NCBI GenBank assembly: GCA_032433765.1
Contig: JAVIAB010000051.1
Span: forward strand, 49,331,986 to 49,395,985
Direction of reading: 5' to 3'
DNA from: Megaustenia siamemsis
Lineage: Eukaryota; Mollusca; Gastropoda; Stylommatophora; Ariophantidae
Length of the DNA: 64,000 nt
Shown: positions 1-12,341 of the stretch, one piece after another
Layout of the letters: each line of letters starts with the position of its first letter
Position numbering within the stretch: the first letter of the stretch is position 1
Translations under genes and position numbers: made by a program
The notes under the pieces: model-generated
What the model saw: the letters and a program-made list of their open reading frames with translations, nothing else
Told to the model about the DNA's origin: nothing
Databases searched by the model: none

Positions 1-40
1 TGCGGGTCATTATCATTGCACTCCGAACATTTCCATAGTA
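1..40 (-). mobile_element. 3' tip of an RNase H-bearing LINE (L-H), cut by window edge
   Basis: The first 36 bases match 37615-37650 with about two differences. At 37615 the same sequence is the 3' end of a TSD-flanked LINE insertion encoding RNase H, on the minus strand. Only the very end of the element lies in the window, and its 3' terminus is outside on the left. Similarity stops near 36-40, so this copy is either severely 5'-truncated or diverged. Confidence 0.55.
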
Positions 41-2087
41 AATGCAGAAGCTGATACCAAAGAAGAAAAGAACCAAGACCCTTCTGGTCAGTGGCAAGCA
101 CATTAAATACTCTTCAACCACAACTTGCATATTATTATTATAAAATGACTTGCATATTATTATATAACAATATAAAAACAAATGATATAACCTTCCAGAG
201 ATTAATAGAAAAATAGATGAAAAGTGTGGACCAGACATAAAGCATTTTTCAAAAGATGGCTGTAGATTATAAAAAAATGGAAAATCTTTGTTGTTGCCCT
301 TAAGATATCACAAGCATACCAGATACAGATTGCGTTGAGCTAAGCTGAAGATTGAAAAAAAAGGGGGGGGGGGTGAAAAAGGAAAAAAGCTCTTCTATGA
401 GAAGCACAACAAAATTGTGGCAAAAACTACAAACTAGGCTAAAACAAACATTTTAATAGATACAACATAAGTATGGATTTGGAAGAATTTCTTCCATATT
501 ATAAAAAAAAAACTATCTTTATGGGTTATCTTATTTCTAGGATCTACCAGGGAAATTTATAGGACCAGAGGTGTATATTATCTTGAAAAATATCAATCAC
601 CCCAATTTAAGATTTAATTTTGTTGTACTCTTTCATATATTTTATATCTAAAACAAAAAGCTGTATTATGTATAGGAACATAATTGTGTTATAAAAAATA
701 TAAAAATGGTTAAAGTGATTTTGGCATAGTCACCTGTCAAATTTCTTGATTGTTATTAAACATTTATAATTAAGATTATAGATGCTACTGAACATATAAT
801 AAATTCACTGAAAAAATGTGGCAGCATGAAATATACTAAAAGTTAGATATGTCAATCTGTAATGCAATCTGTCCTCTACTTTGACTTTCAAAAAGGCACA
901 CATTCAATCAAATCCTAGTTTTCTGTTACCACTAGCAACACAGTAAAGAGAACTTTTAGGTAAATAAATATCTTGTGATATATGTAAAGTCATCAACATT
1001 TTTACTGTAAAAAATGAAACAAAATTAGTTTATAAAATTGAAGAGGCCAACATCTCAAGAAGAGGTACTAGCTGAAAAAAATACAGCAGGAACAATTACA
1101 AAACCCATGGTTTCTGCTCAGAACACAAAGAAATATAAAAATGTATCCATATTGTTAACTTCTAGTCAGAGATAAAACTCACAAAACTAAAGTCATCAGA
1201 AAGTTAACAAGAGAGAAGAAAGATGTTAAAGTGTGCAAATAAAGAATCAACCTTTTCAGAAAAGAGCAGCTTTTACCGAGATCCAATGAAACAAGCAAGG
1301 CACCATCATACATTTTCTATAGCATGTACTACAGCAATAAAGATAATACGGAACATGACATCAAAGAATTAAAAACAAACAAGATGAAAAGTTAGTTTTA
1401 AATATACGGGAAGGGTACATGAGCCAACACAACATACATAACAGTCAAGAAGCTCTCTTTTTCAGGAACAAGAGACAAAGAAAACAAATACCACAAAATC
1501 ACAAATTTAAAATCATATACTTAAAATGATATAAAAGCTGTTAGAATAATTGAAATCTAAATAACTGTCCCATTACATGATGACTTTTATTTGCCATTAA
1601 AGTGATGATAACACATGACATTTATCAATAAATGGGGTGTTTAAATTGTCCGGTAAGCTAAATATGAAAACAATGAACAGCATAGACATAACAATCTTAC
1701 CATTAATGTCTTATTTATGGATGCAGCCAGGTTGTTCATTTTGGTTATTTGTTCTAATTCTCCTGAAGACTTCAAAAAACCTTTCCTTTAAAGAAGTAAT
1801 TAATAATTACACTTTTTTTCCAACTTTTAGTTCTCAGAATTACATGAACTAGTATGAGGTAGTAACCAACAAAATTTAAAAAAACAGGACTTTTGACAAA
1901 ATATAAAAGCATGAAATAATCTTATGTTTAATTTAAAACATTATTTTTACAAGTATTATTTAGCTATTCCAATTTCATAATGGAAATTCAATTCTGCTAA
2001 ATGTAAAATAATATGTTCAATAAAAATAATATCCAATTAAGAATAGCTATTTATGTAGTAGAAATCATGTAGATTGGATACACATTT
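41..2087. other. AT-rich non-coding stretch
   Basis: I see no convincing coding exon, RNA gene or recognisable repeat. The sequence is AT-rich with homopolymer runs, including a short A-run followed by a G-run near 356-373. The one short ORF (1637-1852) has no family resemblance that I recognise. Confidence 0.5.
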
Positions 2088-2183
2088 GGATTAATATTGA
2101 TAAATCTAGATGGATTAATATTGATAAATCTAGATGGATTAATATTGATAAATCTAGATGGATTAATATTGATAAATCTAGAT
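2088..2183. repeat. 24-bp minisatellite, 4 copies
   Basis: Four consecutive, essentially identical 24-bp units beginning ggattaatattgataa run from 2088 to 2183. Because 24 is a multiple of three, the minus-strand frame stays open and gives a repetitive but meaningless short ORF. Confidence 0.95.
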
Positions 2184-3174
2184 ATGTTTTGATCTTGGCC
2201 AAATACTTTTCTGCGTTCTTGATAACAAGAGATACCCACTTTATAAAAACATAGCTGAATTCAAGGAAATTATACCTAAGAGAGACAAGTCATGGATGGT
2301 ACATCTGAGAGGATTAATGAAATTTGTATTAATAATAGATGATACTATAATCAAAGGTGAAAAAGGTGTGGGTGAGCTCAAGATTTGATGATGGAAAATA
2401 AAAGAAAGAACAATGTCACGTCTCCTGGTTTTTTTTATAGAAAATATGGTATTAGAGCCCATATTTCTTTACCATTGGCAGGCTCTTTTTTTTGGTGGTG
2501 GTGGTGGTTAATATGGCCAGCATTATACCAGCACCATCTTTCTTTCCTAGAATAACCAATCAGATATCAACCATGACTTCTTGTCGTCAATACACCAGTT
2601 CACTAACTACTGCTCTATCACAACTTCCATTTGAAGACAGTCATGCTTTAAATAATACAAAGTTGGTAGCTCTCTCACTACAGCATAGACAGCTGTGTGT
2701 ATAAAGCCTTATGGAACTACTGTCCATTACTCAAGTCTACAGAAAAGAAAGAATTGACAGAAAACAGGAATGAAAAAATGCATGTGTACGCGTGCACACA
2801 GGCAGGCACACATACATGCATGCACACACAGAGAGGGTTTTCTTCAGCCAGAACATGTTCCGGTAAACTTTCATGACTTTAACAGTTGCAACATACAAAT
2901 TGCAAATTTTACAGCTTCAAACTAGAATTGTTGCAAGTTTATATTCTCATGTTATGGTTTTTGGCAATTATAATACAAATAAAAACTACACTAGGGCTTC
3001 AGAGGCTTGGTAAATATAATTCTTTCATTTTATGGTTTAAGATCATAGAGTTCCAATAAACTTGAATTTATAAAAAGAAAAGTTATGTATATATTTGTGT
3101 ATGTGTGTCCATAGAAAATACTGAAAAAATGATGCCTTTCAACAAAAAACATCAAATTCCTCATGTTCTAGGCC

Positions 3175-3760
3175 TGCATTCTAGAATGTAGTACTCTACT
3201 ATAAGGCAGTGAGACATAAACACATAATCATCAAGATCATCAGCTCTAAGCATTCCACTTGAATTGTCTATGAATAATCCCAGGCATCGAGACACGATCA
3301 TGAATTCAACATTGACATCCTTAAGGCACCAAACACCAGCTGCAAATATGTCTTGTTAAGCCAAGGTTATTTGAGCTGTTTGGGACATGTGACACAGACT
3401 AAAAATGGCAGAATTCCAAAAGAGATTCTGTACAGAGAGCTGGGAACAGGTATGTATATCATTTGACTAGCACTCCACTTTAAAGATATCTGCTAGCGTT
3501 ACAGTTTGACATAAAGAGTAATGATCCGGAAACATGCCGCTGATAGACAGATGTGCTCACTGGTAGAGAGTGGCATGAAATTGGAAGGCATAAAGAGACA
3601 TCAAACATGGCCCAAAAAAAATTTAAAAACGTAAAAACGAGGACACAACAAAAGCACTATCAGCGTCATCATCCAAATACATCTGTTCTATTTGTGGATG
3701 AGATGAGACTATCATTCTAGAACAGGACCATTTAGTTTAACAAATGTCTTATATTGTCTT
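3175..3760 (+). mobile_element. Degraded LINE 3' fragment (L-F group)
   Basis: Frame-broken translation shows the C-terminal tail typical of endonuclease/reverse-transcriptase LINE ORFs. A GHVTQTKNGRIPKEILYREL-like segment lies at about 3385-3450. It is followed by a DPETC...SLVESG...GIKRHQTW-like stretch at about 3520-3610, and near 3675-3695 by a C-x2-C start (ICSIC) of the terminal zinc-knuckle found in this LINE type. There are several stops and frameshifts and no RT catalytic motif, so this is an old 5'-truncated copy. The family assignment rests on motif recognition only. Confidence 0.6.
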
Positions 3761-4514
3761 CACACTTGAGTGACCTACTATGACACAATTTGATCTACAT
3801 CCGAAGATTGAAAGCCTATTATATACTGAATCTCTCATAACAAATTACTGGACTGTGAATGACAACTGATAAGAGAGCAATTCTGAAACTGAGAAAAATT
3901 CTGTACATATAAAATAGGATGACTGCAATGACGAAACACGTGCAACCAATGTGCCATAACAACCATTACCATGTATATTTTGTGTCATCTTTTAACTGAG
4001 TGAGTACCTGGGTCGGTCAGGCTTTTAGTGCAGTGAGTTTGATTCTTTAAATCTGTAAGAACAAACAATAGAACCACAGTGACAGTGGTTCCTAATTTTT
4101 CAAGTCATTTGTCTCTCCTTGCTTTGCCAATAAATTAGCTGGAAGAAGTTACCAGTGTTCTCATCTTTCTTTCTTTGGTAACATATAGATGAAACAGCCA
4201 ATGAGAGATAGATCTTGTGATATCTTATGCTGTCCATGACCATCCATCATAACTCCAGGTGTGGTCTACATTATTTATCTCTTGTTTTCATTTTCCAATA
4301 CTAGGGTGTCCTTACTGTGTGTTTCTTTGCCTTTCCAAATCCAAGGTAGTTCTTGTGATTGTTTCTGAGTCTCTTCTGATCTGGATCTGTCATCTGCTGG
4401 CAAACACTGAGTGTACCACTTCACAGTTACACGCACCCCTGGAACAATTTTTAATGCCGATTTTGTTTATCAAAAAATTATCCTCAAACATTACCATTTT
4501 CTAGCTGTGTTAAT

Positions 4515-4805
4515 TTCTTCATGTCTCTATGCTGAGTAGTTAGTGCGCTTGTTACTGGTCAGAAGGGTTTGGGTTCGATTCCCAAAAAAGCAAATTTTAT
4601 TTCAGACCAACAAGGCTTCGGGGTTTACCCAGCCTCTGAAGATGAGTACTACAGATTTTCTGGGAAGTACAGGTGAATACTTGCTGTGATTACCAACCAC
4701 ATTACTCAAAAATGTGCCGTTGGCCATGGAAAAATATAATCCTTAGCAACATATACCCCATTTGCCTGTCAAGGCATGGAGGGAACCTTTACTTTACTTT
4801 ATTTT
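4515..4805 (+). mobile_element. SINE-A, tRNA-derived SINE
   Basis: A tRNA-like head contains a B-box match (GGTTCGATTCC, about 4571-4581) about 45 bases after a degenerate A-box. The body around 4690-4735 (accaaccacattactcaaaa) recurs at about 10155-10215 (-), 23410-23500 (-), 40885-40950 (+) and 57270-57320 (+). The 3' tail is CTTTA-rich. The copies differ mainly in the head. There is no coding capacity, and mobility would depend on a LINE partner that is not identified here. Confidence 0.75.
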
Positions 4806-5864
4806 AATGTATAATCTATACTTACTCTGACACTCAATTCACAAACAGTACTCATTTCTTTATAACTAAGCATTTCTGTGCTTCTACATTTTCAATGCTA
4901 ACTTGTAGGATTGATAATCTTAACTTGTAAAACATACTTCTTGTCAGAAATGAATTTACTGGTCAAAAGGTACAGATGCCATAGGTCTAATATAAAATGT
5001 GGTCACTATATATAAAACATACTGTTCAGAATGAGCCAGAAAGAACAAGGGTTGGAGTTCTATGATAGGTGTCATTTAGTGCAGCAGTCTTCATCTTACA
5101 TTTTTTTCATCAATAAAGTACTTTATGATCTATCGATAATTGTTATATTTACTTAATTACATTAAATGAATTATAATATATAAAATAAACATACCTAAAT
5201 GTATGTAATGACTCTTGAACTGTTTTACTGTGAGATAGTGCAACGTTGCTTCTCTTTTTGTACTCTTTTCTTGTTGTGTCACCTAAATTCATCACAACCA
5301 TTGGTATAGCAACAAAATGCCTGAGGAAGCCAAATAAATTCACATGTTCAAAGTAGATAAAATAATAAATTTAAATGTTTGCTATTTGGAATTATCATTA
5401 AGTGTTATGATCTGTGGTTGTGATAATTTATTATCACCCATCTTTTTCCTCTGTCTGCTCTATCTCAGCTTCTCTTGTCCTTATTCTTTCCTGACATTAC
5501 TAGTGTTCCCAGACCTAGCCTATGTATGTATGTATTCAATTGATTTTTGTTCACTTTCTCTATGGTTATTGTTGTCTCAATCTGTTTTATGGCAAATTTC
5601 TTTATTTAGTTTTTTAACTGCCAATGGTATGCATATCAATCTACTAAAAAATCCATCTCTGGTGCTGCAAATAATCTTTCAGATTTGTATTCATGCTATT
5701 TGAGATTAAATGAGGAAGAAAAATTATAACACAGAATTCATTTATTGTGCTTTTTTTCTAATAAAGAACTCACATTACACAATTTACTTATTTGATTTAC
5801 AGTATAACTGCAGCTGCCAGAGTTTTGAGTTCTCTATCCAAGTACACTTACAAGTCAGATTAAT
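4806..5864. other. No recognisable feature
   Basis: AT-rich sequence with two short opposing ORFs (5149-5343 minus and 5344-5703 plus). The plus ORF is a hydrophobic 119-codon frame with Leu/Phe-rich composition, as expected from T-rich DNA. I see no conserved motif, splice context or repeat relationship. Confidence 0.4.
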
Positions 5865-6570
5865 TCATCATCATCGCGTGCCTTCTCCGCAACAAAGGTT
5901 GGCTACCATGGATCGCCATTCTACTCTGTTTCTTGCTTTGATGGTGCAGGCTGACATAGATTGACTTGTCCTACCTTGTCCATCTTTTTATGTTACTCGT
6001 CCATGTTAGTCTTGGTCTGCCTCTTTTACCTTGTATTTTTCCTTCCAATATTACTTTTAGTAGGCTGTTGTGTCTTTTAACATGACCAAAAAATTTCATT
6101 TGTCTTGTCTTAATTGTATTTAGTAGTTCTCTTTTTATTTTCAGTTGTTTTAAAACTTCATCATTTGTTATCTTTTGTTTCCATCCAATTCTACCTATTC
6201 TTCTATAAATCCACATTTCAAAGGCTTCAATTTTCTGTTCTGTTTTCTTGTCTTATGTCCATGTTTCTGCACCATACAGGAATATTGAGAAGACGTAACA
6301 TTTTGCCATTCTTAGTTTCAGCCCTGCTGATATTTGTTTTATTGTTAGTATATTTTTCATGGCATTAAAATTACTTTTTGCCATACCTATTCTTTTGTTT
6401 ATTTCAGTTTTGCATTTTCCATCATTGGTTATAGTATGTCCCAGGTAGTTGTAGCTCTGGACTGTCTCCAGATGTATTCCCTCAACTGTGATATTTAATT
6501 GTAGGTCTTGAGAATTTTCTTTGTTTATGATCATAGTTTTAGTCTTTAGATTAATTACCATATTGTTATT
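5865..6570 (-). mobile_element. 5'-truncated LINE fragment (L-A)
   Basis: Two consecutive minus-strand frames encode the C-terminal part of a LINE reverse transcriptase. The first (6253-6561) has the YNYLGHTITNDGKCKTEINK block that follows the catalytic palm, then FLYGAETWT. The second (5971-6216) has the FFGHVKRH ... GKRGRPRLTW tail. The two are split by a stop or frameshift around 6216-6253. The 3' region (5865-5960) matches 41965-42060, marking the same family and a shared 3' end. The upstream RT catalytic motif and endonuclease domain are absent, as expected after 5' truncation during target-primed reverse transcription. Confidence 0.8.
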
Positions 6571-8735
6571 GTTTATGTAATGTCTTGTGACCCACAGACT
6601 AAGCTCTTGAACAACATAACTGTGGCAAAGTACAATAGCTTTCTTGAAGACGGCTCCTGCTGAAGAAGTAGAGTTTATACACCTCAGACCTAGCAGAGAG
6701 GGTAATTATATTTCTATATCAGAAATCCTACCACTGGAGAAACCATTGCAATTCTCACCTCAATTGTCAATCTGTTGCGAAACAGTCTGTTACTAGAAAG
6801 TTCTATGATGAGATGAAGTAAGGTCTTTATCAGCTGTGGGTCAATGCCCATGTTGTGGTGGATCAAAGGTTAGCTAGCTAGTTCTGTTCCACAGCTCCAT
6901 AGTTAATACCAGGAAAAATATCAGATCTATTTTTTAAAAACACAGGGATTTACCAAATATATATTACAAATCTTCTGTTGATTGCCATGATGACACACTG
7001 ATAGGGAGCTCAGGCTAGGTCACATGCAGTCACAACAGCAGGGTTAATGGTCCAATTGCTGACAAAAACCTTACTTAATCTCCATGTAGGTCTCCCTTGT
7101 AACAGTTTGTATCAAAACGAAAGTATATGCACACAAATGTGAAGCTGCTGTAAAAATGACGATACGGATGAAAAGAAAAAAAAAAGATAAGTTATATGGC
7201 TAGAGCTTTACATAGACAAAGGTCACCTGCATAAAGCTGTAATCATACCAATTTTTTTTTTTCATCCATTGCATCAAAACAGGCTGGCTAACAAGGTGAG
7301 GATCACTGTACTCTCTGCTGTTGTGGGGTCTGTTTGATAGAGAAGACCAAGGACTACAGAACCTTCAGACAATGCAATCTCCGGCTTCTCTATCAAAACC
7401 AAGGAAATTAAGAAAGCAACTGCAGCCCACCACTGTAACTTGCAGGGTTTAAGAGTCAGTGGCTCATATCAATCCTCGGGCATTCAATCATCAAAGACTT
7501 GTCAGTTCACCTCTTGGTGTCACGTTCCCACTTCTTTGTCATGTGTTGGCTGTAGCCCAATAATAGTTGCTGTTCTTTGTCCATCTGCCCTTAGTATAGT
7601 GTTAGATATGCACAAAATGAATTTTGTTGTGGTTTACTATTTGCATCTTTCAACCAACACAAACAACTCCACTACTGTATTTCTGAGTATTGAGGTGGAC
7701 TTTCTTCTATGATCCTTGGTCATACTGGTTAGTCTATTTCTCCGGGTTCACATGAAAGGTTGCAGTGGTAAGGTTTTGATCAGTTCTGGTTCACTGATCG
7801 AGGCATTAGCAGTCAATTCTGAGCCGCTAACTACTTTCAAACCATTCACTGCTTGCATCTCTCCCCATAGAGCTTGTTTGCTACTTATTTTGGTAATTGT
7901 GCTGTGTTTAGTAGTATTAAATTGAGTCCTGCCATAAAATGTTAATGAAATAAGTTCTATGGCATTAATACTCTTTAATCTTTCTCATTTCTTTACTTCT
8001 TTATCTTTTGATTTTTAAAAATTTAAATAACAAATATGAAAGACACTGATACACAATTTGTGTTTCATAAAGGTAATATTCTTGAACATTCTTAATTTCT
8101 TTATGGTTTTAGTTTCAAATCCAACAAGGTCTTTTATTTATGTTCCTAATCTACAAAACATTATCAATAATATAAAAAAAGAAACCACAAATATATGTCT
8201 GTTAACATTATCTCATAATAAGAAGCTCATTGTTGTAAAAAAATTAATGAATAACTTTTCATATCCGTGCACCTACCCATCTATAAAGTGCATAAAGCCA
8301 TGAGTGCAAGTGTATGTGGACATGTTTGATGAAGAGGAAGATGTGCATAGTAAGAACAAAAAGTCACTGGCTTGGCCTGCAAATGCCTCTGATGTGGTTA
8401 AATTATTGTGAAGAGTCATTTCCCTCAAGGTTGGCCTTGTGCTAGTGTTGTGACGAAAACTGTACCAACCCACTAAATTCTGAAGAAAAAAAAATGTTGC
8501 ACAATTACATAAATTATTTTTTATAAATTATAAATATTTAATACAATATAATATTAATAATAATAATAACAATATATAAATAATTTTTAAAATGAGCTTG
8601 TGAAAATGAATGAACATGCAAGTATGAACAAAATTCAAGGCACTAAAAAATATAGGAAAAATACAAGAAACAACTATTAATTGATTTATTGTTCTTTATT
8701 GCCCATCCTAAACTGAACACTATTGCTCATAATAC
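6571..8735. other. Unassigned region, possible very old LINE traces
   Basis: No confident gene. Near 7290-7400 a plus-frame translation (LYSLLLWGLFD ... LQNLQTMQ) faintly recalls the C-terminal thumb region of CR1/L2-type LINEs, but it is too short and too degraded to call. The rest is AT-rich, including TA/AAT-rich sequence at about 8510-8600. Confidence 0.3.
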
Positions 8736-8737
8736 AA

Positions 8738-9049
8738 CAATGAGCTTCTTGTTATGAACCAAATAGCAAAGCAAGCCCTCATGTGGGAAACAACAGGTAA
8801 GAGGAAAAGAGGCCGACCCAGAGAGACACTGAGAAGAAAATTGATCAGAGAGGCAAGAGCAGCAGGAATCGGTTCCCTCAATGAGATAGAGTTGCTTGCA
8901 CATAACAGAGACAAATGGCAAGATTTGATAAAAGATCTTTACAAAGATTGAAAACTGCTAGAATAAAAATGTATATAAGAGAAATAGTATCTGGGTCTAT
9001 GCCCTATGGGCTGGCTACAGCTCAAAAGGGCAATAGATAGATAGATAGA
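8738..9049 (+). mobile_element. L-GATA LINE 3' fragment
   Basis: The open frame 8754-8951 encodes the C-terminal tail IAKQALMWETTGKRKRGRPR ... IGSLNEIELLAHNRD, nearly the same as the ends of the copies at 12408-12902 and 33681-34541. The 3' UTR ends in GCCCTATGGG, a 4-bp hairpin (GCTG-gcta-CAGC at 9010-9021) and then an AATAGATAGATAGATAG tail. Both arms of the hairpin differ from the other copies (GCCG/CGGC), yet pairing is preserved. The copy is truncated at its 5' end near 8738. Confidence 0.9.
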
Positions 9050-9227
9050 AACTGAACACTAGTTGTAATATACACCGAGCTGCAATATTTGAGCCTTTTC
9101 ATTCAACACATCTAGGATTGAAAGTCTCATAATTTGGGATAAAGTTTGTCTTCCAACTTTGATCCCTACTAACCAGACCAGAATGGTCAGTCTAAGTTCA
9201 CTGAACCTAATATCAGACAATATTTTG

Positions 9228-9405
9228 ACAACTGGGAAAATTCAGGGATGAAGAGATAGAGGGAAGCAAAGAGAAAAGATACCAGACAGCTTAAGAGAAT
9301 GGCTTGGCAGAAGTTCAACAACAGAAATTATAAATAACTGTCAAGATCGAGAGTTGTGAAGAGACATAATCATCTACGCCAGCAGACAAGGTATTTGATG
9401 ATGAT
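9228..9405 (+). mobile_element. L-TGA LINE 3' fragment
   Basis: About 180 bp matching the 3' ends at 24371, 37471, 38920 and 42650. In translation it reads TTGKIQG(R)RDRGKQREKIPD ... LREWLGR, followed by W-R-D-I-I-YASRQ, and it terminates in a (TGATGA)n tail at about 9396-9420. Strongly 5'-truncated and frame-broken. Confidence 0.8.
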
Positions 9406-9577
9406 GATGATGGTGATGACTATCAGACAGTTGTTAGATACAAGAGAAAACTATAAGTTCATGTATTTTACATCTCAGGCTATGGAAGCCTTTGAATTAT
9501 TTATTTCCAATATTACTGCTGTGAAAAAAGAACAAAGACAAAAACATCATCATGTCTACATTATTGTGGTGCATAGG

Positions 9578-10027
9578 GAATATGGTGTTTGAGTTGTTGG
9601 ATTTTTGTTACCAATAGCACATTTCTCAGTAATGTGGTCAACACTACACCAGTAGAGGTTGGGAGATGAATATGGTGTTTGAGTTGTTGGATTTTTGTTA
9701 CCAATAGCACATTTCTCAGTAATGTGGTCAACACTACACCAGTAGAGGTTGGGAGATGAATATGGTGTTTGAGTTGTTGGATTTTTGTTACCAATAGTAC
9801 ATTTCTCAGTAATGTGGTCAACACTACACCAGTAGAGGTTGGGAGATGAATATGGTGTTTGAGTTGTTGGATTTTTGTTACCAATAGCACATTTCTCAGT
9901 AATGTGGTCAACACTACACCAGTAGAGGTTGGGAGATGAATATGGTGTTTGAGTTGTTGGATTTTTGTTACCAATAGCACATTTCTCAGTAATGTGGTCA
10001 ACACTACACCAGTAGAGGTTGGGAGAT
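9578..10027. repeat. 90-bp minisatellite, 5 copies
   Basis: Five tandem 90-bp units are almost identical. The only difference I see is a C/T change in the third copy near 9797. The 90-bp period is divisible by three, so the minus frame (9561-10079) stays open and gives a 30-residue repeat that should not be taken for a protein. The homogeneity indicates recent amplification or continuing conversion. Confidence 0.95.
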
Positions 10028-10089
10028 CAAAACCGGATCTTGTCCCAATAAACCAGTTCTCTAACCACAACTCTATCATGGTTTAATAT

Positions 10090-10385
10090 TAAGTAATAGT
10101 AAAGGTAAAGTAAATGTTCCCTCCACGTGTTGATAGGTGTATGGAGAATATTGTGCTAGTGACCATATTTTTACAAGACCGCTGCACATTTTTGGGTGGT
10201 ATGGTCAATATTGTACCAGGCTACTTTTACCTCCCAGCAAAAAATCTCTGGCACCCATTTTTAGAGGTTGGGTGAACCCCATAGCCCTGTCAGTCTAAAA
10301 AAAAATTCTGCCACTTCTGGGAATCGAACTTGGATCCTTCTGATTAAGTAGTGAGCATACTAATCACTGAGTCACCAAGGTTCTT
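10090..10385 (-). mobile_element. SINE-A, reverse orientation
   Basis: Read on the minus strand, a tRNA-like head includes a B-box (GTTCGATTCCC, near 10318-10328). The SINE-A body follows (caccCAAAAATGTGC then GGTCACTAGCACAATATTC), ending in a tail with the complement of gtaaaggtaaagtaaa at 10098-10113. The 5' end is near the ACTCAGTGATTAG head at about 10360-10380. Confidence 0.75.
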
Positions 10386-10971
10386 ATTATTATTAAGCAG
10401 AACTAGATATCATCCTAGTGATATGTGTTAAAAATAACAAGGAAGACAAGAAAAACCGATCTGCTAAAATCTCAACTTTGACAAACTTTTAAACAAACAT
10501 AATTGAGAAATTATCATCTCTAAACAAAATATTTTAAATAGCAAAATAATATGCCTGAGAATATAAAACAGAAAAGTAGTATATAATATGCGTTTTAAAA
10601 AATGTGGAGAGGAAAATAGAAGAAACTGACAGAAAAATGTTATAAATTATTATATAACATTGAGATGGTAAGAGCTTTTTGTTTATCTATTTAACCCACA
10701 TGTTCTGTGTTGGTAAAATAATGTTTCATCCATGCGGCTCTAAAATGTCCTGCACTGCTGTAAACGTTTTCTCGACTCGGCCATGGAGCAAATGATGACA
10801 CGTCTGGAAATAATAATTTTTATTTGTAAAAGTAATCAATAAAATATATACAGAATTGAATCAAGTCAAATATAATCTCTATATCAAGATTTAGGATGGA
10901 ATGAACTTCAAAGATTTTATAGTTCTTACTTTAATGATACTTTCTCATTGCAAATTATACATTTCTGAAAT
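10386..10971. other. No recognisable feature
   Basis: AT-rich sequence without ORFs or repeat relationships that I can see. The last 11 bases (10961-10971, atttctgaaat) are the left target-site duplication of the adjoining SINE-B. Confidence 0.5.
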
Positions 10972-11296
10972 GGGGAGACTGGTTGGTCTCGAGGCAAGAC
11001 ACCGGCCTTGAGACGGAGAGGTTGTGGGTTCAAATCCCGGCTACTGGTTGGGATTTTTATTTATGATTTCTCTCTGTGGCAACCACCCCTGGTCTGAGCA
11101 GTGAGGCCCGGTTTGAAACATTAATTACTCATAGACGGAAAAAATATGAGTGCCTCAAAAGACGGAGTTATCTGCCTATGTGGCGTGGGACGCCTGCGCG
11201 CACAGCTGCCAGGGAAAAACAGATTAACACGCAAAATTCAGTTCCTAGTCTCTAGGGGCTTCATCAGAGGTAGAAGCTGGCAAACACAAAAAAAAA
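10972..11296 (+). mobile_element. SINE-B, complete tRNA-derived SINE with TSD
   Basis: The head has an A-box-like tggtctcgaggc (about 10984-10995) and a B-box-like GGTTCAAATCC (about 11027-11037), so RNA polymerase III transcription is plausible. The body contains one copy of the motif tggcaaccacccctggtctgag (11079-11100), then a tail ending in poly-A at 11288-11297. It is bounded by an 11-bp direct repeat, atttctgaaat, at 10961-10971 and 11297-11307, the target-site duplication of LINE-mediated insertion. A second, inverted copy lies at 22787-23196. Confidence 0.9.
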
Positions 11297-11307
11297 ATTT
11301 CTGAAAT

Positions 11308-12341
11308 AACATTTCTGCTGTCATTCTTTAGACATCTGGCTCTGTTCAACCATTATGATCTTCAATCACATATTTTATGTCATTTAACCTTTTGAACTTT
11401 TCTCAATAATTTTACTCTTCATTAATTTACTCACTGCTGTTCGTCATCATCTGAAAGTCACACTTTAGTTCTAATCTTACAATTTTAGCAGCATTTAAGG
11501 ATGAGACTATCGTGAGCCTAGTACATTCCACTCATTCTTAAAACTGATATTTTCTGGAAGTTGTTTTAATTTATAACATCAAACATCAAATATAAAATTC
11601 TAGATATAGCAAATATCTAAGTACGGACAATATTTCAGTAGCTAATGCTAATTATGTTAAAATAATGTAATGAATGTGAGAGTTTTGGGGATGCAGTATT
11701 TAATATTTAACTAGAAAGTTTAAAAATGTTAAAATACAACTTTTCATAACCATGTTGAATGTATAACAGAAGATGGGTGTTTATTTTATTGTCCTGATGG
11801 ACACAAATGAGCAAATCAACTAAAGTATGAATGACAAACAACTGTGTACTTTCAAAACTTCATTGTGTGTATGCTTTTCTGTCCAGACAATATTCATCTG
11901 CATATACACATTCTAAGAGCATGGATAGTGTCTTCTATTTGACTGTTCAATATGTGTGCAAACACAGTCACCAAAAAAAGATAACAAGATTGGTTCTATT
12001 CACTTATGTTAGCCATCACAGATTAATTATAAGTAGAAGCACCTCCTCTCAATGAAGTTGTCCATTCTGTCCAGAACTGGTTAGTTGTGAAACCATGAAA
12101 TTCTTTTTAAAAATATTGACTCCACCCTCTGTGGGAGTACCAATAGTGGGTCTTGGAAGCCCATTTCTCGATAAACAATATAATTCCTTAAGAACAGGTG
12201 ACAGCAAAGTCAAGGTATGAAGTATAACAGTTGCACAGATAATTTATTGAGAATACCAAGAACACACACTAAGAACCCATCCTGATCAAGCAAAAACTGG
12301 GGAGAAAACCCAATTTTTAATCCGCATAGAAGAAGCACATT
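11308..12341. other. No recognisable feature
   Basis: AT-rich. The 74-codon plus ORF (11831-12055) has no recognisable domain. No repeat relationship to other parts of the window was noticed. Confidence 0.4.

Noticed and set aside
5344..5703. 119-codon hydrophobic frame as a membrane protein gene
   Set aside because: Leu/Phe/Ser-rich composition follows from T-rich DNA; no homology, splice sites or conserved motif visible.
7290..7710. CR1/L2-like reverse-transcriptase trace
   Set aside because: Only one short segment (LLWGLFD...LQNLQTMQ) resembles the family; too weak without a profile search.
9561..10079. 172-codon frame with a 30-residue repeat
   Set aside because: By-product of the 90-bp array.
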